The notes: generated from the sequence alone by a model not told the origin. 64,000 nucleotides of DNA from JACVRW01 sp963826165 (GCA_963826165.1 CAWGWC010000017.1:310001-374000); one strand, 5' to 3'. Shown: positions 19,737 to 28,231, counted from the stretch's first letter. Numbers and translations are program-made.

Positions 19737-21183
19737 TTGAGCACCACCGAGGCGCCGACCACGCAGCAGAAGGAGCACGCTCCGGAGATACCGGCCAAGA
19801 ACCTGCCGCCGGTCCCCTACAAGGACCTCCCCGAGGTGCCGCCGCTGCGCAAGATCCTCGGCCCCAGCATCATCCTCGTCGGCGTCGGCATCGCCACCGG
19901 CGAGTACATCCTCTGGCCCTACATCTCTTCCCAGGTCGGCCTCGTCTTCCTGTGGGCCGTGCCGCTGGGCGTGCTCATGCAGTACTTCATCAACATGGAG
20001 GTCGAGCGCTACACGCTTGCCACCGGGGAGACCGCCGTGGCCGGCTTCATCCGCATGTGGAAGCCGCTCGGGATCGTGATGTGCCTGTGCGCGCTCATCC
20101 CCAACATCTGGCCCGCCTGGGCCGTGAGCTCGGCGACGGTGCTCACCTTCCTGACCGGCGGGGGCGACCCGAACGTGATCGCGATGTGCGCCCTGCTGGC
20201 CATCGGCATCACCCTCAGCGCCTCGCCGGTCGTCTACCAGACGCTCGAGAAGATCCAGTTCGTGAAGATCGGCGCGGTGCTGCTGTTCCTGGTCGTGGCG
20301 ATCTTCGCGGCCATCGGAGCGTCGGACTGGGGCGACACGAGCGACGCGGTCACCCACTTCGGCCAGTTCCCCGGCGAGCTCGAGATCGCCCTGATCTTGG
20401 GTGCCTTCGCCTTCGCGGGAGCCGGCGGCACGAACAACCTCGTGCAGTCCAACTGGATCCGCGACAAGGGTTTCGGCATGGGCAAGTACGCGCCCCGCAT
20501 CGTGTCGCCTGTCACGGGCGAGGAGGAGGCCGCGCCGGCCACCGGCGTGACCTTCAAGCCCAACGAGGAGAACATGCGCCGCTGGAACGACTGGTGGTCG
20601 GCGGCCAACAAGGAGCAGTTCTTCTCCTTCTTCGTGATCGGCACGCTCACGATCATCATCTTCTCGATGGTCGCCTACTCAACGGTGTTCGGACAGGACA
20701 TCGGCGAGGATCTCGACTTCATCCAGGGCGAGGGCAACGCGCTCAAGGAGAGCGTGGGCAGCTGGTTCGGCACGCTGTTCTGGGCCATCGGGGCGCTGTC
20801 CCTGTTCGCGGCCTCGATCGGCATCGCCGACTACGTGTCACGCCTCGTGGCCGACGTGCTCAAGGTCGGCTACCTGCGCGACTCGAAGACGTGGTCGGAG
20901 TCGCGCATCTACCACTGCATCGTCTGGACCATCGTCGATCTTCGGCTTCGCGATCCTGCTGGCCGGGTTCGACCAGCCGCTCGTCCTCACCGTGCTCGCG
21001 GCGTCGCTGTCCGGTGTGGTGATGTTCATCTACAGCGGCCTGCTGATCCGGCTCAACCGTGCCTTCCTGCCCCACCCGATCAAGATCCGCGGCGTCCGGC
21101 TGGGCGCGCTCGCCTGGTGCTTCGCCTTCTTCGGGGTGTTCTCGGTGATCTACTGCATCGAGCAGTTCAAGCAGCTGTTCTGA
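19737..21183 (+). pseudogene. Divergent Nramp-like membrane transporter, one-base frame change near the 3' end
   Basis: Integral membrane protein of the Nramp/LeuT-fold type, about 481 residues and 11-12 helices. TTG at 19737 is preceded by GGGAGGAGAGG. The canonical Nramp metal-binding motif DPGN in helix 1 is replaced by ATGE (residues 53-56, VGIATGEYILWP), and helix 6 MPHN by GTNN (about 231-234, GGTNNLVQSNW). The usual metal ligands, including the selectivity methionine, are therefore absent. An extra base near 20937 shifts the frame; removing it restores WTIVIFGFAILLAGFDQP and an intact C-terminus ending IEQFKQLF. Located 53 bases after lutB-lutC and followed by a 29-residue membrane peptide. 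Confidence 0.8.
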
Positions 21184-21184
21184 G

Positions 21185-21274
21185 ATGAACCGCCTCGCTG
21201 TGCGCGTGCTGATGGCCCTCGCTCTCTGGGCGCTGCTCATCGGCGTGGCCGCGGTCACCGGCCTGCTGGCCTAG
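21185..21274 (+). CDS. Very small single-span membrane protein (29 residues)
   Basis: ATG one base after the transporter stop codon, ending TAG. The protein starts MNRLAVRVLMALALWALL, has one strongly hydrophobic segment (about residues 8-29) and two N-terminal arginines, so N-in orientation is expected. I do not recognise a family. Small one-helix partners of transporters are known (AcrZ with AcrB, MetS with MetP), so it could be an accessory subunit of the Nramp-like protein. Chance is not excluded at this length, but its immediate coupling to the transporter and its composition support it. Confidence 0.5.
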   Translation: MNRLAVRVLMALALWALLIGVAAVTGLLA

Positions 21275-21278
21275 ACGG

Positions 21279-21974
21279 TCAGGGGCCGACCACCCTTCCC
21301 ACCTCCAGCGCCGTGAGCTTCTGGTCCTCGGCCACGAATTCCTCGCCGGGCTGCTCGGTGCATCGAAGCGCGATGCGCGGATCCACGAAGCGGTCGTCGG
21401 TGAACACGGCGGTGAGCGCCTGCGCCTCCGAGTCTGCGGGATCGTCGTTCGTGCCGAGGTGGTGGCGCGTCTCGTCCAGGAGGGCGTCCGGCCCCGTGCT
21501 GCTGTCGAGCACCAGGCCGCAGCGGTTGTGGTCTTCGGGGTCCTGGGGATTCATGGAGTCGATGACGAGCTTCGCCTGGACCAGCCAGTTCCGCCGCTGC
21601 TCGGGCTCGAGCGGGCCGCCGGGAGCCGTCCGCTGGCCCGTGTTCGCGCCGCTGTTGGTGCTCGTGTCGAGCCGCACCGACCGCAGGTTCCGGCAGGCCG
21701 TCAGGTCCGTACCGTCACAGCTCGGCACAAAGGACTCGGCGCTCTCGGCCACCTTCATGTCGCCGAGCAACGCCGACCGGGCCTGCGTCGCCATGTCCGC
21801 GACCTTGATCGTCTCGCCGCGGATCTCCGAGCTGCGGACCGCGTCCTTCTTGATCTGTGGGGCCCCGACGCTGTCGCGTTCGAGGGTCGCGGCGGCCACC
21901 GCGGTGCCGCCCAACGCCACGAACAGGGCGATGCTGGCAGCGATGTTGGAGTAACTGAGGTGCTTCTTGAACAT
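21279..21974 (-). CDS. Secreted protein of the SYSN...ALGGTA leader type, function unknown
   Basis: 231-residue protein with a hydrophobic N-terminal leader (MFKKHLSYSNIAASIALF..., ALGGTAVAAATL) and then a region reading SVGAPQIKKDAVRSSEIRG. That combination is recurrent in Solirubrobacterales-type genomes to my knowledge and marks exported or surface proteins. The rest is acidic and soluble, with three cysteines around SCDGTDLTACRNL and CGLVLDSS and another in ALRCTEQP, suitable for disulfides outside the cell. A ribosome-binding site AAAGGAT lies 6 bases before the ATG. It lies just downstream of the RTX-repeat gene on the same strand, with a hairpin between. No enzyme motif is seen. Confidence 0.8.
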   Translation of the reverse strand: MFKKHLSYSNIAASIALFVALGGTAVAAATLERDSVGAPQIKKDAVRSSEIRGETIKVADMATQARSALLGDMKVAESAESFVPSCDGTDLTACRNLRSVRLDTSTNSGANTGQRTAPGGPLEPEQRRNWLVQAKLVIDSMNPQDPEDHNRCGLVLDSSTGPDALLDETRHHLGTNDDPADSEAQALTAVFTDDRFVDPRIALRCTEQPGEEFVAEDQKLTALEVGRVVGP

Positions 21975-22002
21975 GGTGATCCTTTCGCGTATGAGGAGAG
22001 GC

Positions 22003-22033
22003 CGGCCCGACCCGCGTCCAGCGGGCCGGGCCG
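22003..22033 (-). terminator. 13-bp GC-rich hairpin after the RTX-repeat gene
   Basis: On the minus strand CGGCCCGGCCCGC pairs with a complementary 13-base arm (one G-U pair) around a five-base loop TGGAC. It starts 6 bases past the stop codon of the repeat protein and ends before the ribosome-binding site of the next gene. No U-tract. Probably a terminator or attenuator separating the two secreted-protein genes. Confidence 0.55.
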
Positions 22034-22039
22034 AGCCGC

Positions 22040-22945
22040 CTAGGGGCAGTTGACGATCTGGTCGCCGGCCTGGCCGCCGCCGTCGCAGAACAGGTCGACC
22101 CCGGCGCCGCCGTTGATCGCGTCGTCTCCCTCACCGCCGGTGAGGGAGATGTCGGCACCGCGCCCGCCGTCCACCTCGTCGTTGTCGTCCTGGCCGTTCA
22201 CGCGGTCGGCTCCACCGCCGCCACGCAGGATGTCGATGTCGTCGCTGCCGGACACGATGTCGTTGCCGGGGCCGCCATCCATCACGTCTTCGTCGTCGTT
22301 GCCCTGCAGGTTCTTGTCGTTGCCGCGACCGCCGAAGACGACGTCGTCGCCGTCGCCGCCCTGGACGATGAACTCGGCGTCGTCGCCGCCGTGAACCACG
22401 TCGTCGCCGGGGCCGCCCCGCACGTCGTCGACGTCGTCGCCGCCGTGCGCCTTGTCGTTGGCCTCTCCGCCGGCCAGGGTGTCCTCACCGTCCCGCCCGA
22501 GCAGCGTGTCGCTGCCGTTGGAACCGTCAAGTGTGTCGCCCTCCGAGCCGCCGTCGAGACGGTCTCGGCCCCGTCCGCCATCGAGGGAGTCGACGCCCTT
22601 CGCGCCCTTCAGCGTGTCGCCGCCGTCCTCGCCGAGGACCGTGTCGTCGTTGTCGCCGCCGGTGATGGAGTCGTTGCCGTTGCCGCCGCAGATGGTGTCG
22701 TTGCCGCCCTTGCCGCGGATGTCGTCGTTGCCGTCGAGTCCGGCGATGATGTCGGGGCCGGGGGTGCCCTCGAGCGTGTCCGCTCCGGGGCCTCCGACCT
22801 GTGTCGGCACCTGACCGTCGCACAGGACGATCGGAATCCCGGCCGGGGGCACCTGCTCGAGTTCCCCGGTCTGGGCGACGGCGACGGGAGCCCCGATGAT
22901 GAGGGCTCCGCTGACCACTGCTGTGAGGATCTTCCTGCGCTGCAT
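22040..22945 (-). CDS. Secreted calcium-binding RTX-type nonapeptide repeat protein
   Basis: 301-residue exported protein. It has a signal peptide (MQRRKILTAVVSGALIIGAP, cleavage likely after AVAQ) followed by about 25 tandem glycine/aspartate nonapeptides of the GGxGxDxLx type (GGNGNDSIT, GGDNDDTVL, GGRGRDRLD, ...), which form a calcium-filled parallel beta-roll outside the cell. Two N-terminal and C-terminal cysteines bracket the repeats (VLCDGQ; LFCDGGGQ...NCP). No catalytic domain is attached, so it is all repeat: a calcium-dependent surface or biofilm protein rather than a toxin. A ribosome-binding site AAGGGAT is 8 bases before ATG, and a small stem (CGGCC-GGCCG, 22968-22983) sits in the leader. 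Confidence 0.9.
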   Translation of the reverse strand: MQRRKILTAVVSGALIIGAPVAVAQTGELEQVPPAGIPIVLCDGQVPTQVGGPGADTLEGTPGPDIIAGLDGNDDIRGKGGNDTICGGNGNDSITGGDNDDTVLGEDGGDTLKGAKGVDSLDGGRGRDRLDGGSEGDTLDGSNGSDTLLGRDGEDTLAGGEANDKAHGGDDVDDVRGGPGDDVVHGGDDAEFIVQGGDGDDVVFGGRGNDKNLQGNDDEDVMDGGPGNDIVSGSDDIDILRGGGGADRVNGQDDNDEVDGGRGADISLTGGEGDDAINGGAGVDLFCDGGGQAGDQIVNCP

Positions 22946-23063
22946 GAAGCATCCCTTCTTGCGAGTCCGGCCTTATTCGGCCGCTTGGGGACTGGACCCG
23001 ATCGGGGCGGGGTAATTCCTCTCCGTGTCCCATGTCACGTGCCCCGCCCAGAACGGGCGCTAG

Positions 23064-24209
23064 ATGAAGATCACCTCCCTCGAGACCTTCCCGGTGCCGC
23101 CGCGGTGGCTGTTTCTCAAGCTGTCGACCGACGAGGGACCCTCGGGCTGGGGCGAGCCGGTGGTCGAGGGTCGGGCGGGCACGGTGGCCGCAGCGGTCGA
23201 GGAGCTCTCCGGCTATCTCGTCGGCACCGACCCGTTCCGGATCGAGGACCACTTCCAGGTGTTGCGGCGGGCCGGCTTCTATCGCGACGGGCCCGTGCTC
23301 ACCAGCGCTCTTTCAGGCATCGAGCAGGCCCTCTGGGACGTGAAGGGCCGGGCGCTCGGCGTGCCGGCCTGGGAGCTGCTCGGTGGTCGTGCCCGTGACT
23401 CGATTCGCACCTACGCCTGGATCGGAGGCGACCGCCCGCGGGACGCGGTAGAGGCCGCGGGGGCGCGGATCGAGGCCGGCTTCGGCGCCGTGAAGATGAA
23501 CGCCACGGCCGAGCTCGGCCACGTGGAGTCTCACTCCGCGATCGACTCGGCGGTGGAGCGGGTGGCGGCGGTGCGGACCGCTCATCCCGGTCTCGATGTC
23601 GCGGTGGACTTCCACGGCCGGGTCCACCGCGCGATGGCCCGCCCGCTGCTGCGTGCGCTGGAGGAGTGGCGGCCGCTGTTCGTGGAGGAGCCGGTGTTGC
23701 CCGAGCACCCGGGTGCGCTGCGCGAGCTGCGCCGCCACACCGACCTCCCGCTCGCCACCGGCGAGCGGCTCTACACGCGGTGGGGCTTTCGCGACCTGCT
23801 CGCCGAGGGCGCGGCCGACATCGTCCAGCCCGACGTCTCCCACGCCGGCGGCATCCTCGAGCTGCGAAAGATCGCGGCCATGGCCGAGGCCTACGACGTG
23901 GCCGTGGCCCCGCACTGCCCGCTCGGCCCGATCGCGCTGGCCGCGTCGCTGCAGCTCGATGCCTGCACGCCCAACGCGTTCATCCAGGAACAGAGTTTGG
24001 GCATCCACTACAACGCAGGCGCCGACCTGCTCGACTACGTCGTCGATCCCGAGCCGCTGACGCTGCACGAGGGTGCGCTCGCAGTGCCCACGGGTCCCGG
24101 CCTGGGCATCGAGGTCGACGAGGAGCGGGTGCGCGAGGCGGCGCGCGAGCCTCACGATTGGCGCGGCCCGGTGTGGCGCCACGCGGACGGCACGCTCGCC
24201 GAGTGGTAG
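23064..24209 (+). CDS. dgoD: D-galactonate dehydratase (enolase superfamily)
   Basis: Removes water from D-galactonate to give 2-keto-3-deoxygalactonate. It resembles E. coli DgoD along its length (381 residues): PPRWLFLKLSTDEG at the N-terminus, AGFYRDGPVLTSAL, YAWIGGDRP, metal-ligand segments VDFHGRVHR, VEEPVLPE and ATGERL, the catalytic-histidine segment VAPHCPLGP, QEQSLGIHYN, and the C-terminal WRHADGTLAEW. Members of the superfamily have varied substrates; galactonate is the best call from this block-by-block match. The stop is 10 bases before the aldolase gene and it heads an operon with aldolase, kinase and fmt. Confidence 0.92.
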   Translation: MKITSLETFPVPPRWLFLKLSTDEGPSGWGEPVVEGRAGTVAAAVEELSGYLVGTDPFRIEDHFQVLRRAGFYRDGPVLTSALSGIEQALWDVKGRALGVPAWELLGGRARDSIRTYAWIGGDRPRDAVEAAGARIEAGFGAVKMNATAELGHVESHSAIDSAVERVAAVRTAHPGLDVAVDFHGRVHRAMARPLLRALEEWRPLFVEEPVLPEHPGALRELRRHTDLPLATGERLYTRWGFRDLLAEGAADIVQPDVSHAGGILELRKIAAMAEAYDVAVAPHCPLGPIALAASLQLDACTPNAFIQEQSLGIHYNAGADLLDYVVDPEPLTLHEGALAVPTGPGLGIEVDEERVREAAREPHDWRGPVWRHADGTLAEW

Positions 24210-24219
24210 ACCCCGGCTC

Positions 24220-25026
24220 ATGACGAGGTTCACGATCCACGCCGCCCTCACCACGCCCTACCGCGAGGACGGGTCGGTGGACCTCGACGCGCTGCGCAGC
24301 CACGTCTCCCTCCTGCAAGACGACGGCCTGGACGGCCTGGTGCCCGCCGGTACCACCGGCGAGGGGCCGCTGCTCGAGGACTCGGAGGTGGCGAGCGTGG
24401 TGGCGGCCGCCGTCGAGGCGGCGGAGGGGCGCATGGAGGTGATCGCTCACGTCGGCCGCGCGTCCACGGCGGCCACCGTGCGCGTGGGCCGGGAGGCGGC
24501 CAGCGCCGGCGCCGACGCCCTGATCGCCGTCACGCCGTGGTACTACCCCCACGGCTCGGATGCCCTGCTCAGCCACTATCGCGCCCTGATGGAGGAGGCG
24601 AGCCCAACGCCGGTGATGGCCTACTCCTTTCCCGACAGAGCCGGCTACGGCCTGCCCGCCGAGGTGCTGGACACGCTCGCGGGTGAGGGGTTGGCCGGTC
24701 TCAAGGACTCCAGCAAGTCGGCCGAGCAGTACGCCGAGTACCTCGACGTCGCCCGCCGCCACGAGCGCCTGCGCGTGTTCGTCGGCTCTGAGCGGCTCAC
24801 CCTCGAGGCGCTGAACGGAGGAGGAGCCGGCGCGATCTCGGCGCTCGCCAACGCCCGCGCCGACGTGCTGCTGCGCGTACGCGACGAGCAGAGCGAGGAG
24901 GCCCAGGGAGCGGTCGATCGCGCACGCGACGAGCTGCCCGGACTAAGGGACGTGAAGGGGGCGGTGTCGCTGCGTCTGGCCGAGCGCGGACACACATACT
25001 CACCCGCCACGCGAGCCCCGCTCTGA
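24220..25026 (+). CDS. DapA/KdgA-family class I aldolase (probable 2-keto-3-deoxy-sugar-acid aldolase)
   Basis: 268-residue TIM-barrel lyase of the dihydrodipicolinate synthase superfamily. GTTGEGPLL is the carboxylate-binding loop, AYSFPDRAG contains the catalytic tyrosine region, and GLKDSSKS the Schiff-base lysine. Lysine-biosynthesis DapA usually has YNxP and conserved arginines; those differ here. Context (galactonate dehydratase before it, KDG-type kinase 3 bases after it) points to cleavage of 2-keto-3-deoxygalactonate or its phosphate into pyruvate and (phospho)glyceraldehyde. The start is ATG at 24220; upstream codons in the frame are shadow translation of dgoD. Confidence 0.85.
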   Translation: MTRFTIHAALTTPYREDGSVDLDALRSHVSLLQDDGLDGLVPAGTTGEGPLLEDSEVASVVAAAVEAAEGRMEVIAHVGRASTAATVRVGREAASAGADALIAVTPWYYPHGSDALLSHYRALMEEASPTPVMAYSFPDRAGYGLPAEVLDTLAGEGLAGLKDSSKSAEQYAEYLDVARRHERLRVFVGSERLTLEALNGGGAGAISALANARADVLLRVRDEQSEEAQGAVDRARDELPGLRDVKGAVSLRLAERGHTYSPATRAPL

Positions 25027-25029
25027 GCC

Positions 25030-25983
25030 GTGGGCGACACCGTGCTCACCGTCGGGGAGACGATGGCCCTGCTCGACCCCGCCGACGACGGCCGGCCGCG
25101 GTCCGGCGCCCGCTACACGCTCAGGGTGGCCGGCGCGGAGTCGAACTTCGCCATCGCCCTCGCCCGCCTCGGCGTGAACAGCCGCTGGGTGTCGCGCACC
25201 GGCGCCGACCGTCTCGGCGAGATGGTCCGCGCCACGCTGTCCGGCGAGGGCCTCGACCTGAGCTTCGCGACCGTCGACCGGGAGGCCCCGACAGGGCTGT
25301 TCATCAAGCACCGTGACGCCGGGACGACCGAGGTGGCCTACTACCGCGGCGGGAGCGCCGCCTCCCGGCTGGCCCCCGGCGACGTGCCCGACGCGGCCTT
25401 CGAGGGCGTCGGGTTGCTGCACGTCACGGGCATCACGCTCGCGCTCTCCGAGCCGGCCCGCGCGCTGGTGCACGACTTGGTGAGGCGGGCGAGCGGGCTC
25501 GGCGTGGCCGTTCAGTTCGATCCCAATCACCGCCCGCCCCTGTGGGACAGTCCGGCGGCCGCGCTCGAGGCCCAGCGCCCGCTGCTCGGGGCGGTGGACT
25601 GGTATCTGTGCGGAGAGGGCGAGGCCTCGCTCATCTTCGGGGCCGGCGGGGACCGGGACCTGATCGAGCGCATGCGCGCAGAGGGCGTGACCCACGCGGT
25701 GGTGCGCACCCAGGCGGCACACGCTCTGGTGGTCACACCCGAGGGCGTCGAGCCGGTGGAGCCACCAGCCTCGGCGGAGTCGGTGGTGGATGACGTGGGC
25801 GCCGGCGACGCCTTCGCGGCCGGCTTCGCCCTCGGCCTCATGCGGGGCTGGGAGCCCGGCGCGTGCGCCCGCGCCGGGCACGTGATCGCAGCCCACGCCC
25901 TGAGGGGAACGGGCGACTGGGAGACCCTTCCGCATCTCGACGCCGTGGCCGCCGAGCTCGAGCGCGTGGCTGCGCGACACTAG
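25030..25983 (+). CDS. kdgK: 2-keto-3-deoxygluconate/galactonate kinase (PfkB family)
   Basis: 317-residue PfkB kinase with GTG start. Signature 1 is VAGAESNFAIALARLG near residue 34; signature 2 is DDVGAGDAFAAGFALG near residue 255 with the catalytic aspartate. LTVGETMALLDP at the N-terminus, FDPNHRPPLW and WYLCGEGEASLIFG are patterns I associate with KDG kinases. It phosphorylates the dehydratase product before cleavage. Four bases separate its stop from fmt. Confidence 0.88.
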   Translation: MGDTVLTVGETMALLDPADDGRPRSGARYTLRVAGAESNFAIALARLGVNSRWVSRTGADRLGEMVRATLSGEGLDLSFATVDREAPTGLFIKHRDAGTTEVAYYRGGSAASRLAPGDVPDAAFEGVGLLHVTGITLALSEPARALVHDLVRRASGLGVAVQFDPNHRPPLWDSPAAALEAQRPLLGAVDWYLCGEGEASLIFGAGGDRDLIERMRAEGVTHAVVRTQAAHALVVTPEGVEPVEPPASAESVVDDVGAGDAFAAGFALGLMRGWEPGACARAGHVIAAHALRGTGDWETLPHLDAVAAELERVAARH

Positions 25984-25987
25984 ACCC

Positions 25988-26899
25988 GTGGCCACGGTCT
26001 ACCTCGGTACCTCGGATTTCGCCGCCGCCGTGCTCGACCGGCTCGCCGCCACGGCGCACCGGCCGGTGCTGGTGGTCACCCGGCCCGACCGGCCTCGGGG
26101 CCGCGGCCGCCGGCTGGCGGCACCGCCCGTGTCCGAGACGGCCGGCCTGCTGGGCATCGAGGTGATGCAGCCGGAGGACGTGAACGGAGAGGAGGCACGG
26201 GCGGCGATCGCCGCGGCGCGGGCCGAAACGGTGGTCATCTGCGCCTTCGGGGCCCTGATCAAGGAGCCGCTGCTGTCCGAGCACGAGCTGCTCAACGTGC
26301 ATCCCTCGCTGCTGCCGCGCTGGCGCGGCGCCGCGCCGGTCGAGCGCGCGATCGAGGCCGGCGACGAGGACACCGGTGTGACGATCATGAAGCCCACGGC
26401 CGAGCTCGACGCCGGGCCCATGTGCCTGCAGCGGCCCGAGCCGATCGGACCCGACGACGACTACGGCAGTCTGGCCGCACGGCTGGCCGAGCTGAGCGGC
26501 GAGCTGCTGGTGGAGGCGCTCGATCTGCGACCGCCGTTTCGCGAGCAGCCGGACGATGGCGCCACCTACGCCGACAAGATTGAGGCGGCCGACCGGCTGC
26601 TCGATCCGGGCCGCTCCGCCGCGGAGCTGGAGCGACGCGTGCGCGCGCTCCGGCCGCACATCGGCGCGTACCTCGAGTTGCCCTGGGACGAGCGCCTCGG
26701 GGTCGTGCGAGCCTCGCTCGTTCCTGAGGAGGGGCCGCCCGCGGGCAGCCTCGAGGTGCGCGACGGGCGCCTGCTCTACGGCACCGCCACCGGAGCACTC
26801 GACCTGCTCGAGGTCCATCCCGCGGGGAGGCGCCCGATGATGGTGGACGACTGGCTGCGCGGCCACGCCGCCCGGCTGTCGGGCGGCGCGACCGGCTAG
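25988..26899 (+). CDS. fmt: Methionyl-tRNA formyltransferase
   Basis: Adds the formyl group to initiator Met-tRNA; the product is later trimmed by the deformylase encoded near position 1.2 kb. Full length at 303 residues. Key motifs: YLGTSDFAAAVLD at the N-terminus, LLNVHPSLLPRWRGAAP (formyl-folate binding and catalysis), DTGVTIMKPTAELDAGPM, and a C-terminal OB-like tRNA-binding domain. It starts with GTG 4 bases after the KDG kinase, so this housekeeping gene appears to ride on a sugar-acid operon, which is unusual. Confidence 0.95.
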   Translation: MATVYLGTSDFAAAVLDRLAATAHRPVLVVTRPDRPRGRGRRLAAPPVSETAGLLGIEVMQPEDVNGEEARAAIAAARAETVVICAFGALIKEPLLSEHELLNVHPSLLPRWRGAAPVERAIEAGDEDTGVTIMKPTAELDAGPMCLQRPEPIGPDDDYGSLAARLAELSGELLVEALDLRPPFREQPDDGATYADKIEAADRLLDPGRSAAELERRVRALRPHIGAYLELPWDERLGVVRASLVPEEGPPAGSLEVRDGRLLYGTATGALDLLEVHPAGRRPMMVDDWLRGHAARLSGGATG

Positions 26900-26912
26900 C
26901 GTTGACCGAGCG

Positions 26913-27149
26913 ATGCCGGTGAGCGACGAGGAGAGAATCGATCTCGGCCCGATCTGCCCGGACTGCGGCGAGCCGTGGCTGCGCGGCACGAACCTGGCCG
27001 GGCGCTACCGGTGCGTGTCGTGCCTGCACCGCTTCGAGCTGCGCTCCGAGTGCCCCAACTGCCTCGCCCACTCGACCATCGCCCGCATGTCGGACACGGC
27101 GAACGTGATCTGCCGCAACTGCGGCGAATCCATGCTTCAGCCCATCTGA
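26913..27149 (+). CDS. Small zinc-ribbon protein, function unknown
   Basis: 78-residue protein with four CxxC pairs (CPDC, CVSC, CPNC, CRNC at about residues 15-70), which can hold two zinc ions in two rubredoxin-like ribbons. No other domain. It follows fmt by 13 bases. A TAGCGT sequence overlapping the fmt stop codon could act as a -10 box about 10 bases upstream. Possible roles are RNA or protein binding; nothing more can be said. Confidence 0.8.
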   Translation: MPVSDEERIDLGPICPDCGEPWLRGTNLAGRYRCVSCLHRFELRSECPNCLAHSTIARMSDTANVICRNCGESMLQPI

Positions 27150-27163
27150 TTCCGTTCCCGGCG

Positions 27164-28231
27164 GTGCTTCGCCAGCTCACACCGGTCGCAGCGGACTACG
27201 AGACCGGCGTGTTCACCGGCAGCGGCGATGGCACGGTCGAGGGCCAGGTGATCCCGGTCGACATCAACCTCACGCCACCGCGTGCGTCGACGAGCGGCTG
27301 CGAGGCCGCCGACTTCGCCGGGCTGGACTTCAGCGGCCCGACGGACATCGCGCTGGTCCAGCGCGGCACCTGCTTCTTCGGCACGAAGGCGTATTACGCC
27401 GAGCAGGCGGGCGCCGAGGCGGTGATCATCTTCAACCAGGGCAACACGCCGGATCGCGAGGGCCTGATCGTCGCGGACGGCACGAGCGTGGATCCACCAA
27501 TACCGGGCGCCCCCGGCCCAGTCACCCATGGCATCCCGGTCGTGGGCGCGAGCTTCGCTGACGGCGTCGCGCTGGCACAGCCGGGGTCGACCGCTTTCGT
27601 CCGGGTGCTCCCAGCGGAGACCCGCACGGACTACAACGTCATCGCGGAGATGGAGGGCAAGAACGACGCCAACGTGGTGATGGCCGGCGCCCATCTGGAC
27701 AGCGTCATCGAGGGGCCGGGGATCAACGACAACGGCTCCGGTTCGGCTGCGCTGTTGGAGACGGCCCTGAAGATGTCCAAGGTGAACCCGGAGAACACCG
27801 TGCGGTTCGCTTGGTGGGCCGCTGAGGAACAGGGCCTGGTCGGCTCGACGGACTACGTCGCGGGGCTGTCACAGGCCGAGCGCGACCGCATCGCCCTGTA
27901 CCTGAACTACGACATGGTCGGCTCGCCGAACTACATCTTCATGGTGTACGACGCGGACCAGTCCACGTTCGAGGCGCCGGTGGCCATCCCGCCGGGATCG
28001 ACGGCGATCGAGGACCTGTACGAGTCGTACTACACCCTGATCGGTGAGCCCTACGACGACACCGAGTTCTCGGGACGCAGCGACTATGAGGCGTTCATCC
28101 TGGCCGGCATCCCCTCGGGCGGGCTGTTTACCGGGTGCCGAGGAGGTCAAGACGGGGACGGCGCTCCGAACCAGCCGGTGAGCGCGTCGGGGAGCGCCGG
28201 GTCGGTGAGGTCTCCCACCCAGGCGACATAG
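27164..28231 (+). pseudogene. Broken M28-family zinc aminopeptidase with PA domain
   Basis: Remnant of a secreted M28 peptidase. Visible are the PA (protease-associated) domain (ALVQRGTCFFGTKAYYAEQAG) and catalytic-domain metal motifs AGAHLDSVIEGPGINDNGSG, WWAAEEQGLVGS, YLNYDMVGSPN and SDYEAFILAGIPSGGLFTG. The signal peptide and N-terminus are missing: homology begins right after the zinc-ribbon stop, with GTG at 27164 the first possible start. An extra base near 28136 shifts the frame (unshifted reading GLFTG-AEEVKT), and the sequence then runs into the 3' end of the monooxygenase gene, losing the C-terminus. Both ends and the frame are damaged, so it is not expected to work. Confidence 0.75.

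Noticed and set aside
22040..22945. Short regularly spaced DNA repeats that could suggest a CRISPR-like array
   Set aside because: The periodicity is 27 bases, encoding GGxGxDxLx nonapeptides in one frame with a signal peptide; repeats are degenerate at DNA level.
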